Shown here in pieces: positions 35,254 to 43,389 of a stretch of DNA of 64,000 bases. Made by a program: the position numbers and the translations under genes. The notes under the pieces were generated by a model. The model was not told where the DNA came from and searched no databases. It worked only from the letters and a program-made list of their open reading frames with translations. The stretch covers positions 30,165 to 94,164 of the forward strand of contig NZ_JAUJUJ010000008.1 of NCBI RefSeq assembly GCF_030711595.1. Direction: 5' to 3'. How positions within the stretch are numbered: position 1 is the stretch's first letter; every line of letters begins with the position of its first letter. The DNA is from Stenotrophomonas sp. YIM B06876 (GTDB lineage: Bacteria > Pseudomonadota > Gammaproteobacteria > Xanthomonadales > Xanthomonadaceae).

Positions 35254-35648
35254 AAACCTCTTCTCGACCAGGAGGACGCGGCACCGGCTGCGCGCCGGCG
35301 ATTGCCCACCGACGCAATCGCCGGCGGCACATGATCGCAAAAGCCACCTCTTGCTGCATCGCCGCAAAAACTTTCCGGGTTCATCACGCCCAAGCCCGGC
35401 ACCGCCAGCATGTGCCTGGGGGGTACGATCCGCCCGTCAATGGCAGCGCCGGCCTGCCCAATCCGGCAGCCTGCCGACCGGCGCCGTCCGCCACGCCGCA
35501 GCGCGGCGTGTGGCCAATGCCCCCCGCGTGGCGAAAGCCCGCACCCGGTGCCGCGCGCCTTCCCCGATTCCGCCCGCAGGGGCCCGCCCTCCAGGCGGAC
35601 CACCTGCGCTGGAGGGGGGCCGAAGCCGCCACACCGGTGCGGAGCCGA
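35254..35648. other. 395-base potF-potG intergenic region with hairpins
   Basis: No gene is supported. A perfect 13-bp inverted repeat (35293-35305 with 35314-35326, 8-base loop) lies just before potG. An 8-bp stem (35587-35594 with 35609-35616) lies just after potF. Such structures between a binding-protein gene and its transporter genes often favour higher expression of the former. An internal promoter for potGHI may also be present, but none is clear. Confidence 0.6.
35293..35326 (-). promoter_or_regulatory. perfect 13-bp stem-loop in the potG leader
   Basis: CGCCGGCGATTGC and its exact complement GCAATCGCCGGCG flank an eight-base loop. No T-run follows on the minus strand, so a role in mRNA processing, stability or protein binding is more likely than simple termination. 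Confidence 0.5.
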
Positions 35649-36773
35649 TCAGCGTCCGGTCTTGATTTCGGTCCACAGCCGGGTGTAGAGCTTGTCCACT
35701 TCCGGCGGATTGATCGAATAGGTGAACATCTTCGCGGCGACATCGGCCGGCGGATAGATGGTCGTATCGTTGCGGATGTCCGCATTGACCAGCGGCGTGG
35801 CGGCCGGCACCGGGTTGGCATAGTGGGTGACGTTGGTGTTGTCGGCGGCGACCTGCGGTTCGAGCAGGTAGTTGATGAACGCATAGGCGTTCTCCGGGTG
35901 CTTGGCGTCCTTCGGGATGGCCAGCATGTCGAACCACTGCGGCGCCCCTTCCTTCGGGATCGAATAGGCCACTTCCACGCCGTTGCCGCCCTCCTCGGCG
36001 CGGTCGCGGGCCTGGATGATGTCGCCCGACCAGCCCACCACCAGACAGGTGCCGCCATTGGCCAGCGACCCCACGTACTGCGAGGAGTGGAAGTTCTGCA
36101 CGTACGGCCGGATCGACTTCAGCAGCGCGGCGGCCTTTTCAATCACCGCCGGGTCGCTGCTGTGCGGGTCCAGCCCGAGGTAATGCAGCGCCACCGGGAT
36201 CATGTCCGAGGGCGTGTCCAGGAGGGTGACCCCGCAATCCTTCATCTTGGCGATGTTTTCCGGCTTGAACACCAGGTCCCAGCTGTTGGCGATCTCGGCG
36301 CTGCCGCCGAAGCGCTCCTTGAGCTTGGCCACGTTGTAGCCGATGCCGGTGGTGCCGATCATGTACGGCACCCCGTACTTGTTGCCCGGATCCTGGGTGG
36401 CGATACGCTGCATCACTTCCGGATCGAGGTTGGCCAGGTTCGGGATCTTGCTCTTGTCCAGCGGCAGGAACACCCCGGCCTGGATCTGCCGGCCGAAGAA
36501 GTTCAGCGTCGGCACCACGATGTCGTAACCGCTGTTGCCGGTCAGCAGCTTGGTCTCGACCATCTCGTCGCTGTCGAACACGTCGTAGGTGACCTTGATG
36601 CCGGTCGCCTTTTCGAAGTTCGGAATGGTGTCCTCGGCAATGTAGTCCGAGTAGTTGTAGACATTGAGCACCTTGGCTTCGGCGGCGGGCTTGGCGCCCT
36701 CGCCCGCGTTCTTGCCGCCGCAGGCGGCGAGCAGGCAAACGGCGATACCAGCGGTCAGGATTCGAAGGTTCAT
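35649..36773 (-). CDS. potF: polyamine-binding periplasmic lipoprotein PotF/SpuD
   Basis: 374 residues. The lipobox LLAAC at about 14-18 (followed by GG) marks a lipoprotein. The mature part begins LNVYNYSDYIAEDTIPNFEK, read in parts, and contains YDIVVPTLNF and GTTGIGYN, matching PotF/SpuD. These carry Trp/Tyr/Asp pockets for putrescine or spermidine. GGAG precedes the ATG. Encoded between the spuC aminotransferase and the potGHI genes. Putrescine versus spermidine preference cannot be read from sequence. Confidence 0.94.
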   Translation of the reverse strand: MNLRILTAGIAVCLLAACGGKNAGEGAKPAAEAKVLNVYNYSDYIAEDTIPNFEKATGIKVTYDVFDSDEMVETKLLTGNSGYDIVVPTLNFFGRQIQAGVFLPLDKSKIPNLANLDPEVMQRIATQDPGNKYGVPYMIGTTGIGYNVAKLKERFGGSAEIANSWDLVFKPENIAKMKDCGVTLLDTPSDMIPVALHYLGLDPHSSDPAVIEKAAALLKSIRPYVQNFHSSQYVGSLANGGTCLVVGWSGDIIQARDRAEEGGNGVEVAYSIPKEGAPQWFDMLAIPKDAKHPENAYAFINYLLEPQVAADNTNVTHYANPVPAATPLVNADIRNDTTIYPPADVAAKMFTYSINPPEVDKLYTRLWTEIKTGR

Positions 36774-36854
36774 CAGGTTCTCCAGTGGGGATCCGGGAGC
36801 GGAAAAGCGGGGCCGGCGCGGCCGGACAGGAGCGCCAGCCTAGCGGCGGGCGGG

Positions 36855-38219
36855 TTATTTTCCCATCGCGGCGGCGGTTTCGCCCAGCGACTTCCAGGTC
36901 TTTTCAAACAGTTCGTCCACCTGTTCGCGGCTGATCACCAGCGGCGGGGACAGCAGCATCGCGTCATGGGTGGCACGCAGGATCAGTCCGTTGCGCCGCG
37001 CGATATCCCGGCACAGCGCCCCGACCCGGCCGCGATCGGGGAAACAGTCGCGCCGGGTCTTGTCCGGCACCAGCTCCAGCGCGCCCATCAGCCCGACGAT
37101 GCGGGCCTCGCCGACCAGCGGATGCTCGCCCAGTTCGGCCCAGCGCTGCGCCAGGTAGGCGGCGATGCCGTCACGGGCGTGCTCGACGATCCGCTCGTGC
37201 TGCAGGATGCGCAGGTTTTCCAGCGCCACCGCCGCGCATACCGGGTGCCCGGAATAGGTACAGCCATGGGCCAGCTCGCCGCCCTGCGCCTTCAGCACCC
37301 CGGCCACGCGATCGTTGAACATCGCCGCACCCAGCGGCACGTAACCGGAGGTGATGCCCTTGGCCAGCGTCATCACGTCGGGCTGGAAACCGTAGGTCTG
37401 CGCGCCAAACCACTGCCCGGTGCGGCCGAAGCCGCAGATCACCTCGTCGGCCACCAGCAGCACATCGTAACGGCGGCAGATGCGCTCGATCTCGGGCCAA
37501 TACGTGCGCGGCGGGATGTAGACCCCGATCGCGCCCATGACGGGTTCGCCGATGAACGCGGCCACCCGCTCCGGCCCCAGCGCCAGGATCTTGGCCTCCA
37601 GCCGGCGCGCGGCCAGCAGACCGTAGTCGTCCGGGTCCAGCTCGCCGCCATCGCCGAAGCCGTAGGGCGGGTCGATATGGTGGATGTCCGGAATCGGCAG
37701 TCCGCCCTGGCGGTGCATGCCCTTCATTCCGCCCAGGCTGGCGCCGGCCATGGTGGTGCCGTGGTAGCCATCGTGGCGGCCGATGAAGATGTTCTTGCGC
37801 GGCTGGTCCTGCACCGCCCAGAAATGCCGCACCAGGCGCAGGATGGTGTCGTTGGCTTCCGATCCGGAATTGGTGAAGAACGCATGGTTCAAATCGCCCG
37901 GCGCCAGTTCGGCCAGCTTGGCCGCCAGCTGGATGGTCGGCTCGGTGGTGCACTGGAAGAAGCTGTTGTAGTACGCCAGCTGCTGCATCTGCCGGGCGGC
38001 GGCGTGGCCCAGCTCGGCGCGGCCATAGCCGATGTTGACGCACCACAGCCCGGCGAAGGCATCGAGCAGCTGGTGGCCTTCGGCATCCCACACATAGCAG
38101 CCCTGCCCACGGGTCAGGATCCGGGTGCCCTGCTCCGCCAGCGCGCCGTTGTCGTTGAACGGATGCAGGTGATGGGCCGCGTCGAGCTGCTGCAGGGTAC
38201 GGGTGTGCAACGCATCCAT
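36855..38219 (-). CDS. spuC: polyamine:pyruvate aminotransferase (SpuC-like, class III PLP)
   Basis: 454 residues. Class III aminotransferase pattern: FFTNSGSEANDT, the YHG motif HDGYHGTT, PLP-aspartate in LLVADEVICGFGRTG, and catalytic Lys in TLAKGITSGYVPLG. It resembles SpuC, which transfers the amino group of putrescine or related amines to pyruvate. Start 38219 has GGGGGAGG upstream; the frame is open 21 codons further. It lies within spuA-spuB-spuC-potFGHI. Confidence 0.9.
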   Translation of the reverse strand: MDALHTRTLQQLDAAHHLHPFNDNGALAEQGTRILTRGQGCYVWDAEGHQLLDAFAGLWCVNIGYGRAELGHAAARQMQQLAYYNSFFQCTTEPTIQLAAKLAELAPGDLNHAFFTNSGSEANDTILRLVRHFWAVQDQPRKNIFIGRHDGYHGTTMAGASLGGMKGMHRQGGLPIPDIHHIDPPYGFGDGGELDPDDYGLLAARRLEAKILALGPERVAAFIGEPVMGAIGVYIPPRTYWPEIERICRRYDVLLVADEVICGFGRTGQWFGAQTYGFQPDVMTLAKGITSGYVPLGAAMFNDRVAGVLKAQGGELAHGCTYSGHPVCAAVALENLRILQHERIVEHARDGIAAYLAQRWAELGEHPLVGEARIVGLMGALELVPDKTRRDCFPDRGRVGALCRDIARRNGLILRATHDAMLLSPPLVISREQVDELFEKTWKSLGETAAAMGK

Positions 38220-38315
38220 GACGCCTCCCCCAAGGGTTCCGCGGCAACAACGCCAGCGGCAGTGTCGTTTCGCCGCCGGCACCGGGAATGGCGCGCGGCG
38301 CTGTGTCCCAGGCGA

Positions 38316-39707
38316 TTACACGTTGAGCAGCAGGAACTCCCGCTCCCACGAGCTGATCACCCGGAAGAAGGTCTCGTACTCCTTGCGCTTGACCGAGATG
38401 TACGCGCGCACGAAGCGCTCGCCCAGCATTTGCTTCAGCTCGGTGCAGCCTTCCAACCCGTCCAGCGCCTCGCCCAGCGAGCGCGGCAGGTCGTAGCCCA
38501 TTTCCTTGGCGTTGCCGGTGACCGGCGGGGTCGGCTCCAGCTTTTCGCGGATCCCCAGCAGGCCGCAGGCCAGGGTGGCGGCCATCGCCAGATAGGGATT
38601 GGCGTCGGAACCGGCGAAACGGCTTTCCACGCGCATGTTCTGCGGGGTGTCCAGCGGCACCCGCAACCCGCAGGTGCGGTTGTCGAAGCCCCACTGCACG
38701 TTGCTGGGCGAGACCTCGCCAAACATCAGCCGGCGGTAGGAATTGACGTTGGGGGCGAAGAACGCCATCGCCATCGGCACGTACTTCTGCAGCCCGGCCA
38801 GGTAATGGCCGAACAGCGCGGTGACCTCGCCCTCCTTCTTGCCGGCGAACACGTTCACCCCGTCCTTCTCGCGCAGCAGGCTCTGGTGGATATGCATGGC
38901 GCTGCCCGGCTCGGTCGACATCGGCTTGGCCAGGAAGGTGGCATACACGCCGTGGCGCATCGCCGACTCGCGCATGGTGCGCTTGAACAGGAACACCTGG
39001 TCGGCCAGCGACATCGCATCGGAATGGGTGAAGTTGACCTCCAGCTGCGCCGCGCCGGATTCGTGGATCAGGGTATCCACGTCCAGCTTCATCGCATCGC
39101 AGTAGTCGTACATCAGATCCAGGATCGGATCGAACTCGTTGACCGCATCGATCGAATACGACTGCCGCGCGGTTTCCGGCCGCCCCGAGCGCCCGGCCGG
39201 GGGCAGCAGCGGGAAGTCCGGATCGGTGTTCTTCTGCACCAGGAAAAATTCCACCTCCGGGGCGACCACCGGTTGCAGCCCCCGTTCGGCATAGGCGCCA
39301 AGCACGCGCCGCAGCACGTTGCGCGGGGCCAGCTCGTGCGGCTCGCCATTCTTGGTGTAGCAGTCGTGGATGATCTGCGCGGTCGGGTCGGTGGCCCACG
39401 GCACCATGCGCACCGTCTCCGGGTCCGGGCGCAGGACCATGTCCGAATCGGCCGGCGAGGTCAGCTCGTAGTAATCGTCGGGAAAATCGCCGGTCACCGT
39501 GGTGGCGAAAATGCCTTCCGGCAGGCGCGTGCCGTAGTCGTGCGAGAACTTGTCGGCGGGGATGATCTTGCCACGCGCATTGCCGGTGATATCCGGCACC
39601 AGGCATTCGACCTCGGTGATGTTCCGGTCCTTGAGCCAGCGCAGCAGGGAACTCTCCTGCTGGTCGCTGGTGGCCGTCTTCTTGCGGGAGCGCTCGCGCG
39701 TACTCAT
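38316..39707 (-). CDS. puuA: gamma-glutamylpolyamine synthetase (glutamine-synthetase family)
   Basis: 463 residues. Glutamine-synthetase fold with the catalytic domain markers VVAPEVEFFLV, GAAQLEVNFTH, SAMHIHQSLL and NSYRRLM, close to PuuA/SpuB. It ligates glutamate to putrescine or other polyamines using ATP. It lacks the adenylylation-site region of true GlnA. It is six bases below puuD, in the same operon as the importer. A second paralogue is encoded divergently at 40633. Confidence 0.92.
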   Translation of the reverse strand: MSTRERSRKKTATSDQQESSLLRWLKDRNITEVECLVPDITGNARGKIIPADKFSHDYGTRLPEGIFATTVTGDFPDDYYELTSPADSDMVLRPDPETVRMVPWATDPTAQIIHDCYTKNGEPHELAPRNVLRRVLGAYAERGLQPVVAPEVEFFLVQKNTDPDFPLLPPAGRSGRPETARQSYSIDAVNEFDPILDLMYDYCDAMKLDVDTLIHESGAAQLEVNFTHSDAMSLADQVFLFKRTMRESAMRHGVYATFLAKPMSTEPGSAMHIHQSLLREKDGVNVFAGKKEGEVTALFGHYLAGLQKYVPMAMAFFAPNVNSYRRLMFGEVSPSNVQWGFDNRTCGLRVPLDTPQNMRVESRFAGSDANPYLAMAATLACGLLGIREKLEPTPPVTGNAKEMGYDLPRSLGEALDGLEGCTELKQMLGERFVRAYISVKRKEYETFFRVISSWEREFLLLNV

Positions 39708-39713
39708 GGCAGG

Positions 39714-40472
39714 TCAGTTTCGCTTGTGTGTCTGGTAGCGGCGACATGCCTCGCCGAAGGCCTGGAAAATCCCCAGATTGAACGGGTCATCGCGCACCCG
39801 CCACTCCGGATGCCACTGTACGCCGAGCAGGAACGAGCAAGCCGGCCCCCGGAATGCCTCGATCAGGCCATCCGCTGCCCGCGCCTCCACCTCCAGCCCG
39901 GTACCCAGCCGCGCCACCCCCTGGCCGTGCACCGAATTGACCCTCACGGTGTCGGCCCCGGCAATGCCGGCCAGCAGACCGCCAGCGCTCAGATGCACGG
40001 CGTGCGCCGGGCCATACTGCACCTCCAGTGGCGCCTGCGGGTCCTCGCGGTGATCGGACAGCCCCGGCACCTGGTGCAGCTTCTGGTGCAGGCTGCCGCC
40101 AAAGGCCACATTCACTTCCTGGAAGCCGCGGCAGATCGCCAGGATCGGCATACCCAACGCCAACGCCTGCGGAATCAGCCCGTCCAGCACATTGGCATCG
40201 CGCGCCGGATCGTGCGGGTTGCCCGGCCAGCTGGACTCATCACCGTAACGACCCGGTTCGATATTGCTGGTGGCGCCGGTCAGCAGCAGACCATGCAGCT
40301 GTGACAGCCATGGCTGCAGCGGCAGTGGCGGTTGCAGCATCGGCAGGATCAGCGGCATCACTCCAGCGCCATCGACCGCAGCGCGGACGTACTTCTCGCC
40401 AACCACGAGAAACGGGTGCGATCCGATCGGTTTGCTGTCGGTAGGCAGGCCGACCAGCGGTGGACTGGTCAT
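39714..40472 (-). CDS. puuD: gamma-glutamyl-GABA hydrolase (class I amidotransferase fold)
   Basis: 252 residues, Peptidase C26 family. Nucleophile Cys in ILAICRGFQEVNVAFGG, the catalytic His/Glu in GVQWHPEW, and an early PTDSKPIG strand are present. Equivalent to PuuD/SpuA, it releases GABA from gamma-glutamyl-GABA. First gene of the minus-strand polyamine operon and divergent from spuI; a 14-base palindrome lies in the shared control region. Confidence 0.93.
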   Translation of the reverse strand: MTSPPLVGLPTDSKPIGSHPFLVVGEKYVRAAVDGAGVMPLILPMLQPPLPLQPWLSQLHGLLLTGATSNIEPGRYGDESSWPGNPHDPARDANVLDGLIPQALALGMPILAICRGFQEVNVAFGGSLHQKLHQVPGLSDHREDPQAPLEVQYGPAHAVHLSAGGLLAGIAGADTVRVNSVHGQGVARLGTGLEVEARAADGLIEAFRGPACSFLLGVQWHPEWRVRDDPFNLGIFQAFGEACRRYQTHKRN

Positions 40473-40529
40473 GCATCAGGCTCTGATAGCGTGCAGGAAA
40501 CTTACCCCGGCCGTTTCATTTGCGCAACA

Positions 40530-40543
40530 CACCGCCGGCGGTG
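40530..40543. promoter_or_regulatory. perfect 14-base palindrome between puuD and spuI
   Basis: CACCGCCGGCGGTG lies 58 bases before the puuD start and 90 before spuI. A perfect palindrome centred in the only shared control region of two divergent polyamine operons is a reasonable operator candidate, though GC-rich palindromes also occur by chance. Confidence 0.4.
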
Positions 40544-40632
40544 GGTCCTTGGATTCAACACCCGCCGCGCGTGCATCGGCTACGCATGGCCCGCAGGCGC
40601 GGCTGCTAAGCTGCCGGGGCCACCAACCGGGC

Positions 40633-42018
40633 ATGGCCATGACCGATTCGACCTCCGACTCGCCGCTGCCAGCGCAAGACCTGCAGACCCTGCGCGGGAT
40701 GGCGGACTGCCAGTCCGTGGACCTGCTGCTGTCCGACACCAACGGCCTGCTGCGCGGCAAACGGGTCACCGCGCAGTCGCTGCCGGCGGTCTACCGCGAT
40801 GGCATCTGTCTGCCGATGTCGCTGATCGCCACCGACATCACCGGCAATACCGTCGAGGAAACCGGACTGGGCTATGACATCGGCGACCAGGACCGGATCT
40901 GCCGGCCGGTGCCCGGCTCCTTGCGGCCGGTACCGTGGGCGCCGCAACCCACCGCGCAACTGCTGCTGTCGATGGAAGACGGCAACGGCGCCGCTTTCGC
41001 CGCCCATCCCCGCAGCGTGCTGGAACGGGTGCTTGCCCGCTTCCACGCGCTAGGCTTGACCCCGGTGGTGGCGGTGGAGCTGGAATTCTATCTGTTCGAT
41101 GCGAGGGCGGATGCCCGCGGCCGCCCGCAGACTCCGCCCCATCCGCTCAACGGCGAACGCAGCGACCGCACGCAGGTCTACTACCTCGACGACCTGGACA
41201 CCCATCGCGGCTTCATCGATGCGGTCACCGCCGCCTGTCGCCAGCAACGGGTGCCGGCCGACACCGCGGTGGCCGAATACGCGCCGGGCCAGTTCGAGAT
41301 CAACCTGCAGCATCGCAACGACGCCCTGCTCGCCTGCGACGATGCCGTGTTCCTGAAACGCACGGTCAAGGCCATCGCCCAGCAGCAGGGCCAGCTGGCC
41401 AGCTTCATGGCCAAGCCGTTCGCCGCCCAGGCTGGCAGTGGCATGCACCTGCATGTGAGCCTGCTCGACCGCGCCGGCCGCAACATATTGGCCTGCAGCG
41501 CCGATGCGCCCAGCGCGGCACTGCGCCATGCCATCGGCGGCCTGCAACACGCCATGTCCGATTGCCTGCTGCTGTTCGCCCCGCACGCCAACAGCTATCG
41601 CCGCTTCGTGGCCAACGCCTTTGTCCCGTTGAATGACAGCTGGGGCTTCAACAACCGTACCGTGGCCATGCGCGTGCCGCACAGCGACGCCGGCAATACC
41701 CGTATCGAACACCGCATCGCCGGCGCCGACGCCAATCCCTACCTGGTCACCGCCGCGGTACTGGCCGGCATGCTCGACGGATTGCAGCGCCAGTGCGATC
41801 CGGGCCCGCCTGTGGTCGGCAATGCCTACACGCAGCGGCCGTTGCAGTCGCCGGCGTGGTCCGAATCGATCCAGCGCTTTATCGCCAGCGAGTTCATCGC
41901 GCGCCATTTCGGTATCGCGTTCCGGCATATCTACGGGCAGCAGAAACGCCGCGAGATGCTGGATTTCCAGTCCCAGGTCAGCGATCTGGATTACGCCTGG
42001 TACCTGAGAACCGTATGA
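40633..42018 (+). CDS. spuI: second gamma-glutamylpolyamine synthetase (SpuI-like)
   Basis: 461 residues, glutamine-synthetase fold: VVAVELEFYLF, AEYAPGQFEINLQH, GSGMHLHVSLL, NSYRRFVANAFVPLN (in parts) and HRIAGADANPYL. It is clearly related to the protein at 38316-39707 but divergent in sequence, matching the extra divergent synthetase (spuI) of Pseudomonas spu loci. It probably has a different amine preference. Its stop overlaps the puuB start (ATGA). Confidence 0.88.
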   Translation: MAMTDSTSDSPLPAQDLQTLRGMADCQSVDLLLSDTNGLLRGKRVTAQSLPAVYRDGICLPMSLIATDITGNTVEETGLGYDIGDQDRICRPVPGSLRPVPWAPQPTAQLLLSMEDGNGAAFAAHPRSVLERVLARFHALGLTPVVAVELEFYLFDARADARGRPQTPPHPLNGERSDRTQVYYLDDLDTHRGFIDAVTAACRQQRVPADTAVAEYAPGQFEINLQHRNDALLACDDAVFLKRTVKAIAQQQGQLASFMAKPFAAQAGSGMHLHVSLLDRAGRNILACSADAPSAALRHAIGGLQHAMSDCLLLFAPHANSYRRFVANAFVPLNDSWGFNNRTVAMRVPHSDAGNTRIEHRIAGADANPYLVTAAVLAGMLDGLQRQCDPGPPVVGNAYTQRPLQSPAWSESIQRFIASEFIARHFGIAFRHIYGQQKRREMLDFQSQVSDLDYAWYLRTV

Positions 42019-43319
42019 TCGCCATGGTGTCCGCCGGTTCCGCCACGCCCGACTATCCGCCCAGCTGGTATGCCGCCAGCGAGCCGCAACTGTCCGTGCT
42101 GCCGCCGCTGCAAGGCAGCGCGCGCAGCGATGTGTGCATCCTCGGCGCCGGCTACACCGGGCTGACCGCGGCACTTTCGCTGGCCGAAGCCGGCTACCGG
42201 GTGACGGTGCTGGAAGCCGAGCGCGTCGGCTGGGGTGCTTCGGGACGCAATGGCGGCCAGGCCATCGTCGGTTATGGCTGCGAACAGGACACGCTGGAGC
42301 AGCTGCTGGGCGAGGCCGATGCCCGCCTCCTGTTCGACTTCTCGCGCGAAGGCATGCAGCTGCTCAAGCAGCGCATCCAGCGCCATGCCATCGCCTGCGA
42401 CTGGCGCGACGGCCACGCCCATGTGCCGATCAAGCCGCGCCAGGAACGCGCGCTGCGCGCCGGCATCATCGACATGGCGCAGCGCTACGGCTATCCGCTG
42501 CAATGGTGGGACCGTGCGCAACTGCGGACGCAACTGGGCAGCGAGCGCTACCGCGGCGCGATGTACGACGCCGCCAGTGGCCATCTGCATCCGCTGGCCT
42601 ATGCGCAGGGGCTGGCACGCGCGGCACGCGCGGCCGGCGTGGTCATCCATGAGCACTCACCGGTCCTCCGTCTGCAACGCGGCCGGCAACCGGTCCTGCA
42701 TACGGCGCAGGGCCAGGTCAGCGCCGATTTCGTGGTCCTGGCCGGCAATGCCTGGCTGCACGGCATCGCCCCGGAACTGGAAGCGCGGATCATGCCGGTA
42801 GGCACCTATATCGGTGCCACCACGCCCCTGGGGCCCGAGCGCGCCCGCGGCCTGATCGGCAACGACATGGCGGTGGCCGACATGAACTGGGCGCTGGACT
42901 ATTTCCGCCTCAGCCGCGACCACCGCCTGCTGTTCGGCGGATGCGCCAGCTACTCGGCGCGGCCGCCGCCGGGATTGCGCGCAGCGATGACCCGGCGCAT
43001 GCGCACCGTATTCCCGCAACTGGCCGATGTGGAACTGGAGTACGTCTGGGGCGGTTATGTGGATATCACCCGCAACCGCGCCCCGCACTGGGGCCGGCTC
43101 GGCGACAACATCTATTTCGCCCAGGGCTTCTCCGGGCACGGCGTGGCCGCCACCGGGCTGGCCGGCCAGGTGATTGCCGAAGCCATCGCCGGCCAGTCCG
43201 CGCGGCTGGACCTGTTTGCGAAAATTCCACACGCCCCCTTCCCCGGCGGCCGTGCGCTGCGCACGCCGCTGCTGGTGGCGGCGATGTCGTGGTACAAGCT
43301 GCGCGACGCGCTGTGGTGA
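42015..43319 (+). CDS. puuB: gamma-glutamylputrescine oxidase-type FAD oxidoreductase
   Basis: 434 residues, DAO fold. The FAD-binding motif is CILGAGYTGLTAALSLAEAGY (read in two parts, about 42-62), followed by GWGASGRNGGQ. WGGYVDITRNRAPH and FAQGFSGHGVAATGLAG (in parts) near the C-terminus close the FAD site, as in PuuB. It oxidises gamma-glutamylputrescine to the aldehyde with release of ammonia and peroxide. Coupled to spuI. The aldehyde would be taken by PuuC, encoded 2.6 kb further on. Confidence 0.9.
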   Translation: MIAMVSAGSATPDYPPSWYAASEPQLSVLPPLQGSARSDVCILGAGYTGLTAALSLAEAGYRVTVLEAERVGWGASGRNGGQAIVGYGCEQDTLEQLLGEADARLLFDFSREGMQLLKQRIQRHAIACDWRDGHAHVPIKPRQERALRAGIIDMAQRYGYPLQWWDRAQLRTQLGSERYRGAMYDAASGHLHPLAYAQGLARAARAAGVVIHEHSPVLRLQRGRQPVLHTAQGQVSADFVVLAGNAWLHGIAPELEARIMPVGTYIGATTPLGPERARGLIGNDMAVADMNWALDYFRLSRDHRLLFGGCASYSARPPPGLRAAMTRRMRTVFPQLADVELEYVWGGYVDITRNRAPHWGRLGDNIYFAQGFSGHGVAATGLAGQVIAEAIAGQSARLDLFAKIPHAPFPGGRALRTPLLVAAMSWYKLRDALW

Positions 43320-43389
43320 ACCGCCCCGTTCAAGTTCCACCGGGGCCAGCCGCTATCTGTGCTGGATACCCCACGAGTGCATCGCCATC

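Noticed and set aside
35484..35520. Tandem GCCGC repeats suggesting a CRISPR or VNTR
   Set aside because: Repeats are short, imperfect and not regularly spaced; simple GC-rich sequence.
35331..40304. A 5-kb plus-strand open frame across the polyamine operon
   Set aside because: It is fully antisense to potF, spuC, puuA and puuD, which carry clear motifs; its translation is Arg/His/Gly-rich with no recognisable domain.
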